NCBI RefSeq assembly: GCF_001269655.1
Contig: NZ_LHVE01000011.1
Location: 1-64,000 of the forward strand
Direction of reading: 5' to 3'
Length of the DNA stretch: 64,000 bases
Origin: Pseudomonas thivervalensis
Lineage (GTDB): Bacteria > Pseudomonadota > Gammaproteobacteria > Pseudomonadales > Pseudomonadaceae
The notes below the pieces were generated by a model. It saw only the letters and a program-made list of their open reading frames with translations. It was not told the origin of the DNA and did not search any database. The position numbers were made by a program, and so were the translations under genes. Of this stretch, positions 26,054-35,212 are shown in pieces (positions within the stretch are counted from its first letter, which is position 1; each line of letters begins with the position of its first letter).

Positions 26054-26695
26054 ATGCCCCTCCTCGCCCGCACCCACCCGCGTCTTTCCAGCGCCACGGT
26101 CCTTGGCCTGGCGGTGGGTATTCTGGTGCCCGTGGATTCGATCATCAGCAAAATCCTGATCGGTTGGAACGCCGGTGTCTGGACCTACCTGATACTGATG
26201 TTCTGGCTGACCGTGCGGGCCAAGGCGCCCGACGTGAAGCGCATCGCTGAAATCGAAGATGAAAATGCCGGGCTGGTGCTGCTGATGGTCTGCGTCGCGG
26301 CATTGGCCAGCCTGGCGACCATCACCTTCGAGTTGGCGGGCAGCCGCGACCTGCAAGCCGCTGGCAAGCTGTTGCATTACGGCTTCACGGCAATGACCGT
26401 GATCGGTTCATGGTTGCTGATTGGCGTAATTTTCAGCGTTCACTATGCGCGGTTGTATTACACCTGGGAGGGCAAGGAGCCGGCGCTGCGGTTTGCCGAA
26501 GGGCTGATTACGCCCAACTATTGGGATTTCCTGTATTTCTCTTTCACCATCGGCGTGGCGGTGCAGACCTCGGACGTGGGCGTAGCCACGCGGCAATTGC
26601 GCAAGATCGTGTTGGCGCAGTCGTTGATCGGGTTTGTGTTCAACACGGCGATCCTGGGGTTTTCGATCAATATTGCGGCGGGGTTGTTTGGGTAG
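26054..26695 (+). CDS. DUF1345 membrane protein
   Basis: Predicted 213 aa with about five or six hydrophobic helices. The segment YWDFLYFSFTIGVAVQTSDV is the hallmark of DUF1345 proteins, and HYARLYYTWEGKEPAL precedes it. The function of this family is unknown; the FxFTIG motif resembles potassium-channel-like pore regions, though no evidence for transport is visible here. It lies 41 bases after pncA and may be co-transcribed with it. Confidence 0.85.
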   Translation: MPLLARTHPRLSSATVLGLAVGILVPVDSIISKILIGWNAGVWTYLILMFWLTVRAKAPDVKRIAEIEDENAGLVLLMVCVAALASLATITFELAGSRDLQAAGKLLHYGFTAMTVIGSWLLIGVIFSVHYARLYYTWEGKEPALRFAEGLITPNYWDFLYFSFTIGVAVQTSDVGVATRQLRKIVLAQSLIGFVFNTAILGFSINIAAGLFG

Positions 26696-26710
26696 GTAAT
26701 GGTCACCCTC

Positions 26711-26816
26711 CTGTAGGAGCTGCCGAAGGCTGCGATCTTTTGATCTTGATCGTTCGCTTACGACTCAATTGTCCGGGGCAAGATCGCAGCCTCGTTGCAC
26801 TCGTCAGCTCCTACAG
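26711..26816. repeat. Type C palindromic element, not nested
   Basis: A type C copy with ends CTGTAGGAGCTG and CAGCTCCTACAG and inner GGCTGCGATCTTTTGATC, without REP arms around it. It shows that the C element can stand alone, between the convergent DUF1345 and histidine kinase genes. Confidence 0.85.
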
Positions 26817-26843
26817 ACGAGTCGGGCGATATATCGAGATGCC

Positions 26844-28145
26844 TCAGGAGGGTGTTGGCAGCCACAGCCTGAAGCGCGCCCCGCCCAGTGGCGAGGCCTC
26901 GACGGTCAGTGTGCCGCCCTGGGCTTCCAGGGCCCGGCGGCTGATGGCCAGGCCGAGGCCGAAGCCGCCGGTGGCGCGGTCGCGGCTACGGTCCAGGCGG
27001 TAGAACGGCTCGAACACACGTTCGCGTTCGCTGTCGGGAATACCGATGCCGTCGTCGTCGACCCAGATCTCACAGCCTTGATCACTGACCAGTACACCAA
27101 CCTGGATGCGCTTTTCGCAGTAACGCATGGCATTGCGCAACAGGTTCTGCAACGCCCGAGCGGTCAGGCGAGGATCCAGCACGAAACGTTCCAGCGCCCC
27201 ATGCAACAGCACGTCGATGACCACGTCCGGCGCCGCCAGGTCCTCGTCGATGCTGCCCAGGATGCTGTCGATGAACTCATCCAGCGCCACTTCGACCTGT
27301 TCGGGCAGGCGCTGCGGGTTTTGCAAACGGCTGTAGGACAGCAGTTCCAGCACCAACTCATCCAACTCGCGAATGTGCGCCACCAGCCCTTGCAAGCGCT
27401 CGCGACTGGGCGCCGGCAGGTCGTCGGACAGCGCCAGGGCCAGGCCGAAATCGAGCCGGGTCAGTGGCGTGCGCAGTTCGTGGGACACGGCGTTGAGCAG
27501 ATCCCGCTGTTGGTTGAGCAGGTTCTCGATGTCCCCCGCCATCGTGTCGAATACGTGGGCCAGGCTGCCAATGTTCGAACTGGACGCGATGTGTGTCCGC
27601 TCCTCCAGATGGCCTTTGCCGAAACGCTCGGCGGTGCGCCTGAGGCGTTCCAGGTCGCGCCAATGCGGCCGCAGCCAGAGCAACAGACAGGCCAGCATGG
27701 TCGCGCCGATCAACACGTTGATGCTCCAGTACAACCAACTGACATCGGCCGGGTCCGGCGGCACGACCATCTTCACCGCCGTACGCTCGTCCAGCGGCGC
27801 CGCCGCCAGGGTTCGCCAGGCCCAATCGCCAAGGCGCACCACATTCTCGCCACGCTTGAGACGCGCCTGTTCATCGGCGCTGAAACCCTCGTCATCGACC
27901 GCGGCCAGTTCGATGCGCAGCGGCTCGAACTCCTTGTCCATCTGCGCCGCCAGCGCCGGCCACTGCTCGCTGGGCACGGCGCGGAACTGCTTGACCATCA
28001 AGGTTTGCAGGCCCCGGGAATAATCGAGGTTGTAGGTCAGGAAACGCTCCTGGAACAGGCGGATCACCAGTTCCGGCATCAGGTAGATCGCCGCGCTGTA
28101 GGACACGATGGTGACCAGGTACAGGCGAATCAGCAGCTTCCACAT
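26844..28145 (-). CDS. Two-component sensor histidine kinase, RstB-like
   Basis: Predicted 433 aa. An N-terminal membrane helix (LIRLYLVTIVSYSAAIYL) and a second near residues 138-158 enclose a periplasmic domain of about 110 residues. HAMP-like linker, dimerisation domain with His222 in NAVSHELRTPLTRLDFG, and an ATPase domain with N box (LQNLLRNAMRYC), G1 (VDDDGIGIP) and G2 (GGFGLGLAISRR) follow. The periplasmic part lacks an obvious known fold. It lies 4 bases after the response regulator, with which it forms a pair resembling RstA/RstB. Confidence 0.92.
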   Translation of the reverse strand: MWKLLIRLYLVTIVSYSAAIYLMPELVIRLFQERFLTYNLDYSRGLQTLMVKQFRAVPSEQWPALAAQMDKEFEPLRIELAAVDDEGFSADEQARLKRGENVVRLGDWAWRTLAAAPLDERTAVKMVVPPDPADVSWLYWSINVLIGATMLACLLLWLRPHWRDLERLRRTAERFGKGHLEERTHIASSSNIGSLAHVFDTMAGDIENLLNQQRDLLNAVSHELRTPLTRLDFGLALALSDDLPAPSRERLQGLVAHIRELDELVLELLSYSRLQNPQRLPEQVEVALDEFIDSILGSIDEDLAAPDVVIDVLLHGALERFVLDPRLTARALQNLLRNAMRYCEKRIQVGVLVSDQGCEIWVDDDGIGIPDSERERVFEPFYRLDRSRDRATGGFGLGLAISRRALEAQGGTLTVEASPLGGARFRLWLPTPS

Positions 28146-28149
28146 TGGC

Positions 28150-28851
28150 TCAGCATTCCCACTCGGAACGACTGAACAGATAGCCCTTGCCCCACACGGT
28201 CTTGATCTTGCGGGCTTCGTCGGCGTTGTCGTCGAACTTGCGCCGCAACTTGGAAATCGCCACGTCCACCGAACGGTCGGTGCCGTTGAACTCGATGCCG
28301 CGCAGGCGCTGCAGGATCTGGTCGCGGCTCAGCACTTCGCCGGAATGCCGGGCCAGTACCACCAGCAGGTTGTATTCGCCACTGGACAGCTCCACCGCTT
28401 GGCCGCGCCACGTTACCGTACGCTCGGACAGGTCGATGCACAGGTTGCCCATGAGGATGCGGTCGTTGACCGTCTGCGGCTCGGTGAGGCTGCTGCGCCG
28501 CAACAAAGTGCGCACCCGCGCCAGCAACACTCGGGGTTCGCAAGGCTTGGTGACGTAGTCGTCGGCGCCCATTTCCAGGCCCAGGACCTGGTCGTGGCTG
28601 TCGTCCCGGGCGGTGAGCATCAGGATCGGCAAGGTCGCCGAGTCGGCCCGCAACAGACGGCAGACCTGCAAGCCGTCCAACCCCGGCAGCATCAGGTCGA
28701 GGATCACCAGGTCCGGCGGATCGACCCGCGCCCGTTCACGCACATGATCGCCACGGCTGAGCACGCTGACCTGATAGCCGTTGCGCTCCAGGTAACTGGC
28801 GATCAGTTCGGAGAGCGCGGTGTCGTCTTCGACCAGGAGGATGTTGGGCAT
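28150..28851 (-). CDS. OmpR-family response regulator, RstA-like
   Basis: Predicted 233 aa. The receiver domain has acidic residues Glu8-Asp9-Asp10, phosphoacceptor Asp52 (VILDLMLPG) and the conserved Lys in DDYVTKPCEP. The C-terminal winged helix is of OmpR/PhoB type (LSSGEYNLLVVLARHSGEVLS, then RSVDVAISKLRRKFDD and KGYLFS). It is the first gene of the regulator-kinase operon. A type B REP pair lies upstream, between it and the AT-rich start of the accessory block. The signal is not known. Confidence 0.93.
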   Translation of the reverse strand: MPNILLVEDDTALSELIASYLERNGYQVSVLSRGDHVRERARVDPPDLVILDLMLPGLDGLQVCRLLRADSATLPILMLTARDDSHDQVLGLEMGADDYVTKPCEPRVLLARVRTLLRRSSLTEPQTVNDRILMGNLCIDLSERTVTWRGQAVELSSGEYNLLVVLARHSGEVLSRDQILQRLRGIEFNGTDRSVDVAISKLRRKFDDNADEARKIKTVWGKGYLFSRSEWEC

Positions 28852-28882
28852 GGTGTTTCCAGAGTGCTGGGGCGTCAGCTAT

Positions 28883-28968
28883 GCCGCCATCGCGAGCAGG
28901 CTCGCTCCCACATTTGGCTTTGGTACGACACAAAACCACTGTGGGAGCGAGCCTGCTCGCGATGGCGG
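28883..28968. repeat. REP pair, type B
   Basis: Inverted type B arms CCATCGCGAGCAGGCTCGC and GCGAGCCTGCTCGCGATGG separated by about 25 bases. It marks the junction between core genes and the lower-GC accessory block that follows. Confidence 0.9.
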
Positions 28969-29200
28969 TATGACAAACGCAGAAAATCTCAATCTGCCAA
29001 GGATATACGCCCTCGCCCGCCCGCGAGCAAACCCCTTACACAATTTCACAACAAGCTTTCCAATCACAAAACCTCGGCCTTGGCTACCTGTAATACTTGA
29101 CAGTATACAAAGGAGCAACATTGGTCCTATATAAGAAACCAGGCGCATGGCATCGCAACGTGCCGACTGGAGCCTTCCAATAACCTTATGGAGTTCACCT
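28969..29200. other. AT-rich non-coding stretch before the 146-aa gene
   Basis: No credible reading frame is seen in this stretch. It is distinctly richer in A and T than the flanking core genes and holds a TTGACA at 29097 but no -10 box at the usual spacing, and TATATAA at 29128. It probably carries the promoter of the following small gene. Confidence 0.4.
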
Positions 29201-29641
29201 ATGAACAGCGCAGCCAGTAAATCTTCCTTAGCTACAACTGACGTAAATTTCACTGCGAGCCTTGAGGACGGCTCCTCCTTTCGCGCCTCCGTAACGGAAC
29301 TTAAAAGCTCGGTTACGCCAGGCCGCGGCGATATATGGATGGTGATTGCCACTGAATGGGTCAACGGTCGTCCCAGAACGTTCACCATCACGTTCTCCAA
29401 AGAGAGGAAAGATGCAACAAACGAACCTGTGACGGACCAAGACCAACATGCAACCGTGCATTTCAATAATTATCAAGACCCCCTACACCCGACGTTGCAA
29501 AAAGCCAGATCAGGAACGATCACTTACCGTTTTAACCGCGCAAACTTAAACTTCTCGGGTACTTTTCAAGTCACCATGGACAAAGCTGACGGCACTGGCC
29601 GCTATCAATGCGTGGGGGAATTTGACACCGCGCTTGATTGA
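29201..29641 (+). CDS. Hypothetical beta-rich protein of unknown function
   Basis: Predicted 146 aa, starting at ATG 29201 (MNSAASKSSLATTDVNF) with GGAG 6 bases upstream; an earlier in-frame ATG at 29147 lacks a ribosome-binding site. No signal peptide or membrane helix is seen. The sequence alternates short hydrophobic strands with polar turns (FTASLEDGSSFRASVTEL, RTFTITFSKERK, SGTITYRFNRANLNFSGTF), which suggests a beta sandwich. I do not recognise a family. Codon use and GC are lower than in the flanking genes. It faces the autotransporter gene across a shared terminator. Confidence 0.7.
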   Translation: MNSAASKSSLATTDVNFTASLEDGSSFRASVTELKSSVTPGRGDIWMVIATEWVNGRPRTFTITFSKERKDATNEPVTDQDQHATVHFNNYQDPLHPTLQKARSGTITYRFNRANLNFSGTFQVTMDKADGTGRYQCVGEFDTALD

Positions 29642-29651
29642 TAGGCAAAAA

Positions 29652-29678
29652 ATAGCCCCGGCGTTAAACCGGGGCTAT
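29652..29678. terminator. Bidirectional intrinsic terminator
   Basis: A perfect 10-base stem (ATAGCCCCGG, loop CGTTAAA, complement) follows the 146-aa gene and precedes the end of the convergent autotransporter gene, with an A tract on the left and T-poor sequence on the right. It best serves the reverse-strand gene. Confidence 0.8.
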
Positions 29679-29718
29679 ACATATTAAAATCAAATCCAAG
29701 CCAAAACGATAAGCATGC

Positions 29719-32055
29719 TTACCATTTAAATTGCAGACCTACAGTTCCCCCTAGCGGCATTTCAATGCCTTTACCATTCATATATTCAACTTCCCCGTGG
29801 GCTTGCCAGCGCTGCGACAGGTTGACGGCAATACCAGCGCCCAATTCAGCGCGCGATCCGGAAAGGTCGTTATTGAACACATTATTATTCACTTTGACTT
29901 CATTATTTTTGGAGAACTCATGGGCCCATGCCGCACGAACATAAGGCTGAACCGTCGCGCCATTGTTCAGTTGCATGTCCCGCCCTACCGTCATGCCAGC
30001 CTTACCCAACAATGAATAAGTACGGTCACCCTCAGCCTGCAAACCATTATCCAAGTGGTAATCCTTCCCCTGGATCGCCACAGCGGACCACTGGGTAAAC
30101 GGCTCGATGAAGTAACCATCGTCAAGCTTGATATGGCGACCGACCTCCACCGAACCGCCGAGGCCATTGTTGTCATAATCGCCCTTGGAGCGTTGCCCAT
30201 CACTCATGCCGACCTTGGCTTCATTCCGAAAGCGGTTCAGCTTGAGCGTGCTGTCGACATAGTAACCACTGGTCTCATCCATCCATGTCAGATAGGTACC
30301 GAGGTAGTAACTTTTAATCGTGCCCGAAGTACCGTAATGCAGATCCAGGTCCGAAGTGCTATGACCGGCCATGACCCCCAGCAACCATTGCCCATCACCC
30401 AAAGGCAACGGCGCATCGGCACCCAATGAGAATCCTTGTTGTGCCTGGCGGTATCCTGCGCCGTAGCTGTCCGACACGTTGTACTTGTTGCCATAGGCGC
30501 GGATCCAGGCGCCGGATTTTTCCGGATTGAAGCGCAACTCCCCCATGCGGCTGCGCAATGAGGCCTGCTCGCCGTACCACACCGTCACTGCGGTATTGAA
30601 CAACGCCATGACGGCGCGGGTGGAAGGGCTGACGCCGCGAGCCGTGGGATCGAGGAACCAGTCACCCGTATCGCCTTTCTGCAAACCATAGGTAAATGCG
30701 CCGAACTCCACTTCTCCACCGGTATTGGCCAGGGAGAAAACAGCATCCCCCCCGGCGGTCTGGACCACCTGAACGGGCTGACCGCTACTACCCACCAGCT
30801 CGTTGCCACTGGCAGCAATCAAGAGTTGGTGGTTCCCCGTGGCAGTGCCCGTGACATTGATAAAGTCCGTCTGGTTGGTTGTAAAATCAGTGCCGATTGC
30901 AAACAGACCATTCCCGGAGAGGTTCTCCACGTTCAATCGATAGAACGCATTATCGGCACCCATTCTCACCGTACCGCCATTGAGCGCCAGGTTACCGACC
31001 TGACTGTCGCCCGTCATGGTCCAACCCGATTGAGCATCGATGCCAACCGTCGCAACATTGGTCATGATGCCGGTCAATTGCGAGCCTTGCTGCAACGCTA
31101 CTGTCGCCGTACTGCCCGCATCGGCGGTTATGTCACCCGTCAATGAGCCTTGAGTAAAAGTCAGCGCCGCGACACTGTTGTCGGAAACTTGAACGTTACC
31201 CGTCAAGTCGCTCAGACCTACATTCGTGGCTACGTCAGCCGCGCCCTTTACTTCCAGAATCGTTCCGTTGCTACCGGTCAGCGTTGAACCGTTGAGGACA
31301 TCAATCCGCGTAACCGGGGCCGAACTGCCCGAATAATCCACAACGATGGCAGATCCGTTTTTTCCTTCAACGCTCGACCGATCCAGCTCTAACTGGTTAC
31401 CAACCGATACGCCGCTTTCAAGCCCCAGCGTGACGCCATTCTGACCGCCGATAATACGCGTTCCATTACTGGCAAACGCCGAGCCACCCAGCAGTGAAAT
31501 ACCAAAACTTGTTGCGCCTGTGCCTTCGACGGTCGAATTCGAAAACGCCATGGTGCTATAGGCCGATGCACGAGCGCCACCTGTGGCGCCGGTGAAGGTA
31601 CTGTCGGTGGCCGTTACCGTTGAACCCGTTGTCGAAGTGACATCCCGCGCGGCTGACAACCCCAATCTATCCCCAATAATGGTGCTGCCGTTGATCGTCG
31701 CGGTACTGTTGTCAAGTCGCAACGCGGAGGGCGCATTCCCACCAATGACTGTGGTGTCAGATAAATTGATGGTCGAACCAACACTTCCAGTTACTCTTCC
31801 AGTTGTAGCTCCGCTGGCATTCAACGTTGATTCAGAGACAAAAACATCGAGCGTTTCTGCGCCATTGACGTTCAACGTGGAGAATTGCGCGAGCGTCCAG
31901 GTTTCCACCGGGTAACCGTTTGTGATTGTCTCGTCTTGGCCTACCAACGCCCCGGCAAGCGCCGGCTCAGCCAGGAACAAAAAATACAATAACGACGAAC
32001 TACCCAGACAGCCTGCTGCCTCAGACCTTCTGCTGACAAACTTGACCGATTTCAT
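29719..32055 (-). CDS. Autotransporter (type Va secretion), pertactin-like passenger
   Basis: Predicted 778 aa from ATG 32055 (MKSVKFVSRRSEAAG), with a signal-like hydrophobic stretch SSSLLYFLFLAEPALAGA. The passenger (to about residue 500) is a low-complexity beta helix rich in Ser, Thr, Gly and Asn, with repeated patterns such as DNSTATINGSTIIGD and QGSLTGDITADAGSTATV. The last 265 residues form the outer-membrane barrel starting at GAWIRAYGNKYNVSD and ending in the C-terminal strand signal VGLQFKW. It has no visible protease triad, so an adhesin or surface role is more likely. GC is lower than in flanking genes. The two unknown genes upstream on the same strand may be co-expressed. Confidence 0.9.
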   Translation of the reverse strand: MKSVKFVSRRSEAAGCLGSSSLLYFLFLAEPALAGALVGQDETITNGYPVETWTLAQFSTLNVNGAETLDVFVSESTLNASGATTGRVTGSVGSTINLSDTTVIGGNAPSALRLDNSTATINGSTIIGDRLGLSAARDVTSTTGSTVTATDSTFTGATGGARASAYSTMAFSNSTVEGTGATSFGISLLGGSAFASNGTRIIGGQNGVTLGLESGVSVGNQLELDRSSVEGKNGSAIVVDYSGSSAPVTRIDVLNGSTLTGSNGTILEVKGAADVATNVGLSDLTGNVQVSDNSVAALTFTQGSLTGDITADAGSTATVALQQGSQLTGIMTNVATVGIDAQSGWTMTGDSQVGNLALNGGTVRMGADNAFYRLNVENLSGNGLFAIGTDFTTNQTDFINVTGTATGNHQLLIAASGNELVGSSGQPVQVVQTAGGDAVFSLANTGGEVEFGAFTYGLQKGDTGDWFLDPTARGVSPSTRAVMALFNTAVTVWYGEQASLRSRMGELRFNPEKSGAWIRAYGNKYNVSDSYGAGYRQAQQGFSLGADAPLPLGDGQWLLGVMAGHSTSDLDLHYGTSGTIKSYYLGTYLTWMDETSGYYVDSTLKLNRFRNEAKVGMSDGQRSKGDYDNNGLGGSVEVGRHIKLDDGYFIEPFTQWSAVAIQGKDYHLDNGLQAEGDRTYSLLGKAGMTVGRDMQLNNGATVQPYVRAAWAHEFSKNNEVKVNNNVFNNDLSGSRAELGAGIAVNLSQRWQAHGEVEYMNGKGIEMPLGGTVGLQFKW

Positions 32056-32258
32056 AATTGCAACCTGAGTTCTGTCATTCCGAAAAATGACGAGGCTAAT
32101 TTCGTGAGCGTCCCCTCTCACAGACGGCCGGTAAGCTACACTTCAATTCCGCAATTTAATGTAGGATAAATCCCAATTCAAACTAGGACATTTCTTCACT
32201 CCCTATTCCCGGAAGACATCAGGGAGGCATTTACCCCCCCGATGCCCGAACCGCCAGC

Positions 32259-34289
32259 CTATTGATTATCCGTCCCATCACAATACTGAAAGCTGTTATT
32301 CAGCAGCGAAACCTCATTTATAAATTCAAGCGAGGGTGTAAGCACCCCACCGACATCAACCTCATACCAGATTTTTATGTAACCATTAGGCAGACCGGAA
32401 GAATGTGGCGGCTGGATAGGCTTGAGCTTTGTCAAATAGGGTTCTATGTTTTTCTCAAACTGCCCACCCGTTTCCGTCCCCTTAATTACGTACTCTCCGC
32501 TGTAGTCCGTACCCGGAATTTCATCAAGTCCAAACTCATCAGTGGTCCCAACGGATTTCAGCGTAACGACCGTACCGGTAGGCATATAAACCGGATCGAT
32601 AGGAACGGTGACAGGCAGCTCGTAGTTATCCACCAAATATCGGCATGAAACAAAGCCGTTAAACAAGCGGACCGTTGGCTCTAGAAATACAACCCGAACT
32701 GCATCAACTTGAACCTCAGTAGGGTACGATCGCATTACGTTACGACCGCCGGCCTCTTCGATGGTCCAATGGGCAAGTTTTTTTCCAACCCCGGCAGCAT
32801 CGATATCAGCGGCGGTCATCTGAAAGGTCAATGGCGCCAACGACCCGGCCGTTAAGTTAGCGCTATGTACTTCCACACCGTTGAACCACAACCGGGCAAT
32901 CTCATCGCCAATCGGCAACCACTGACTTGATGCATCGACCATAGGGGTGCTGATAGTCGCAGGTTTTCCACGATCATCGGCTGTAATGTGGTTTGGAGTG
33001 CCAGAGCCACCAACGGCTACCACCGTAACCCTCACCATATTCGGGTTTTCCAACCCGGGGAAAATCGGATTCACAGGTCCGCGATAGCTAAAGTCAAGAG
33101 CAGACTCTACAGGATTGGACGGAACTGGGGTTTCTGTTGTTCGGGAAAATTGATATTCAGTAAATACAGCAGTTTCTGCGGTGGAGCTTCCCCAAAGCCC
33201 AACCAACTTGCTCGTAGTCACATGAAATTGGAGTTTTTTATTAGGCGTATCCGGCCCTAACTCCTGACTACCCAAATAAAAGTCGGTGCTACCGTTAAAA
33301 TTAACGATTTTCGGGATGATCCGGTCCGTATCTTGACCATTGGTGGTATAAGGCACTTCCACATATACCGGGCTTGTCAGGTCCTCCAAATCGACAACAT
33401 CCGGCAATATCCCTTTTGGAATATAAGAGTCAATCAGTTGAGGTCGTGGCCGGCGGCGGACGTAATACGCACTCGGAAACGCATCTTCGCTGATATTTCC
33501 GACCACGTCTTCCAGCACATACCAAACATAATATTGCCCGTCCAGTTGCGGGATAGCCGTTGTTGGGACCGAGACCTCTCCTGATGACGTTAGCGCTTGC
33601 GTATGTACCGGGGTCCCCCCACCATAATTGGTCCCTGCATAAACGTGAACGAGGTCGTCCTCGCGGTAAAAGTCATAGGCAATATTAATATTCAGATCCA
33701 GCGTACTGTTATTAGCGAGCCATTCATCATCGATTTCCTCGCTGGGCGCCAAATTCACAAATACAGCGGCCTCAGGCTTAAGCTTCATATTCGACCGTTT
33801 ATCATGCTCAGGTGCATACCGGTCAATTTCTGCTGGGAACCAATCGGAGCGGTCAGGATTGCCGTCCGCCCCTTTGAAGTGGATAAACCGGTATTCGTAG
33901 GTTGTTGACGCTTTGGATACATCATCATCCACAAGCGAAACGGTGGGTACCGGAATGTTGATCTCCGTCGGACGACCTAGTACAGGACCGAACTGGCCAT
34001 CATCGACCAATCTTCCATTCCCCGTATCTGGCGCCTTCCGCTCGCGCAGCTCCCATTCATCAAGATCATGCGGGGTAGCAATGTCACTGGTTTGGAATCG
34101 AACCGTCATCTCCCCAGTGTCCAACACCGATTTGGGGATCAGGTCGTCTATGATCTGCCCGACAATTTCAGGGGGATCCAGCAGAACGCCTGAGTCAGAA
34201 GTTGGAATACGTAACGCTGACCTGGAGCGGCGAGCAATTTGCTGCAGCGTCAGAACTTCACCGTCGACATTTATACTTTTACTAGTCAT
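32259..34289 (-). CDS. Large protein of unknown function, Ig-like modular
   Basis: Predicted 676 aa, starting at ATG 34289 (MTSKSINVDGEVLTLQQIA) with AGGGAGA 9 bases upstream. No signal peptide or membrane helix is visible. The protein seems built of several beta-sandwich modules; one (about residues 210-300, VHVYAGTNYGGGTPV to YYVWYVLEDVVGNIS) resembles a module in the neighbouring 263-aa protein. Asn, Tyr, Asp and Pro are frequent, and GC is low. I recall similar orphan proteins in Pseudomonas accessory regions but no function. It lies between the 263-aa protein gene and the autotransporter gene, all on the same strand. Confidence 0.75.
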   Translation of the reverse strand: MTSKSINVDGEVLTLQQIARRSRSALRIPTSDSGVLLDPPEIVGQIIDDLIPKSVLDTGEMTVRFQTSDIATPHDLDEWELRERKAPDTGNGRLVDDGQFGPVLGRPTEINIPVPTVSLVDDDVSKASTTYEYRFIHFKGADGNPDRSDWFPAEIDRYAPEHDKRSNMKLKPEAAVFVNLAPSEEIDDEWLANNSTLDLNINIAYDFYREDDLVHVYAGTNYGGGTPVHTQALTSSGEVSVPTTAIPQLDGQYYVWYVLEDVVGNISEDAFPSAYYVRRRPRPQLIDSYIPKGILPDVVDLEDLTSPVYVEVPYTTNGQDTDRIIPKIVNFNGSTDFYLGSQELGPDTPNKKLQFHVTTSKLVGLWGSSTAETAVFTEYQFSRTTETPVPSNPVESALDFSYRGPVNPIFPGLENPNMVRVTVVAVGGSGTPNHITADDRGKPATISTPMVDASSQWLPIGDEIARLWFNGVEVHSANLTAGSLAPLTFQMTAADIDAAGVGKKLAHWTIEEAGGRNVMRSYPTEVQVDAVRVVFLEPTVRLFNGFVSCRYLVDNYELPVTVPIDPVYMPTGTVVTLKSVGTTDEFGLDEIPGTDYSGEYVIKGTETGGQFEKNIEPYLTKLKPIQPPHSSGLPNGYIKIWYEVDVGGVLTPSLEFINEVSLLNNSFQYCDGTDNQ

Positions 34290-34420
34290 TTTTTGTTTCT
34301 CCCTGAACACTGAATGAGTTCTGTTAAAACTCGTATAGAGATTCAACCGTCGCCACACCACTGAATGAAATACAGCGGAAACTCTTAACTTCTATGCCAC
34401 CCTTCAACCTAACATCTATC

Positions 34421-35212
34421 TCATGCAAATCCCCCGCATGGCATTGCCTCCCCGGGAATCATCCGGTCTATTTTGACCAGGCCTTTCTTCGACTTGCCTT
34501 TAGGAATGCCATTTCGATAAATCGTATATTGGGCAACCCCAGAATCGTTATTCACCATGGGCTTCACATAAGGTACAAACGGGATTTCCATAACAAACCC
34601 ATTCAGCGCCTCGCTATCACTTAGCGTCTTACGAAATTCATAAACGGATGTGAGTGCGGGGGGACTCCCATTCAAACTGCCAAATCCCTGCCATTCAAGA
34701 ACACATTCATCCTGCCCGCTGAAAATGGATTGAGGCGCTATTGCCACCCTGACTTTATCCCAGATCGGAACTGGCGAAGTGCAATTGAGATAGCCCCAAA
34801 GATTGCTGTCAGGGAAGGTAGGCTCCGCCAAAGATGGCGCCGGTGTATGATCGATGGTGAGCTTGCGTACTGGAGAGCGGTCTTCATTACCATCATGTTT
34901 AATCAATAGGTAACGAATATATGCAACCCCATCTACACTCATATCTTGGGGTGTTATTGGAAATGTAAATTCCGGCCGGTCATCGGCAGGCGTATACCTG
35001 TTTTGGTATATCTCTCTTTCGTTAGGCTGCGCCCAAAATACAAAAAGATCGGTATATTCCCCGGGCTGATCAGGAAAATCCGCCCAGCGCGCTATTCTTC
35101 CGGTCGTTCCGTTAGTCAGCTGTTCTAACGGTATCCTGCCCTCTGGATCCTGATCACTCACTCCATCTATTCGCAAGGGTTGGGCGGTGATTTGCTCGTT
35201 AGGCTGTGACAT
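34421..35212 (-). CDS. Protein of unknown function, related in part to its 676-aa neighbour
   Basis: Predicted 263 aa from ATG 35212 (MSQPNEQITAQPLRIDGV); a GTG one codon earlier is possible. GGAG lies about 10 bases upstream. The central module (DLFVFWAQPNEREIY to GVAYIRYLLIKHDGNEDRS, then LTIDHTPAP) parallels a module of the 676-aa protein. The second half (ECVLEWQGFGS, then QYTIYRNGIPKGKSKKG) ends in RMIPGEAMPCGG. No signal peptide is seen. The family appears specific to Pseudomonas-like genomes as far as I recall, with no known role. It is the first gene of the minus-strand cassette. Confidence 0.72.
   Translation of the reverse strand: MSQPNEQITAQPLRIDGVSDQDPEGRIPLEQLTNGTTGRIARWADFPDQPGEYTDLFVFWAQPNEREIYQNRYTPADDRPEFTFPITPQDMSVDGVAYIRYLLIKHDGNEDRSPVRKLTIDHTPAPSLAEPTFPDSNLWGYLNCTSPVPIWDKVRVAIAPQSIFSGQDECVLEWQGFGSLNGSPPALTSVYEFRKTLSDSEALNGFVMEIPFVPYVKPMVNNDSGVAQYTIYRNGIPKGKSKKGLVKIDRMIPGEAMPCGGFA

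Noticed and set aside
26769..28175. Plus-strand frame of 468 codons across the histidine kinase
   Set aside because: Shadow of the kinase gene; it also runs through a type C repeat at its start.
29097..29133. Promoter TTGACA plus TATATA before the 146-aa gene
   Set aside because: The two boxes are about 25 bases apart, too far for a sigma-70 promoter, so no promoter was called.
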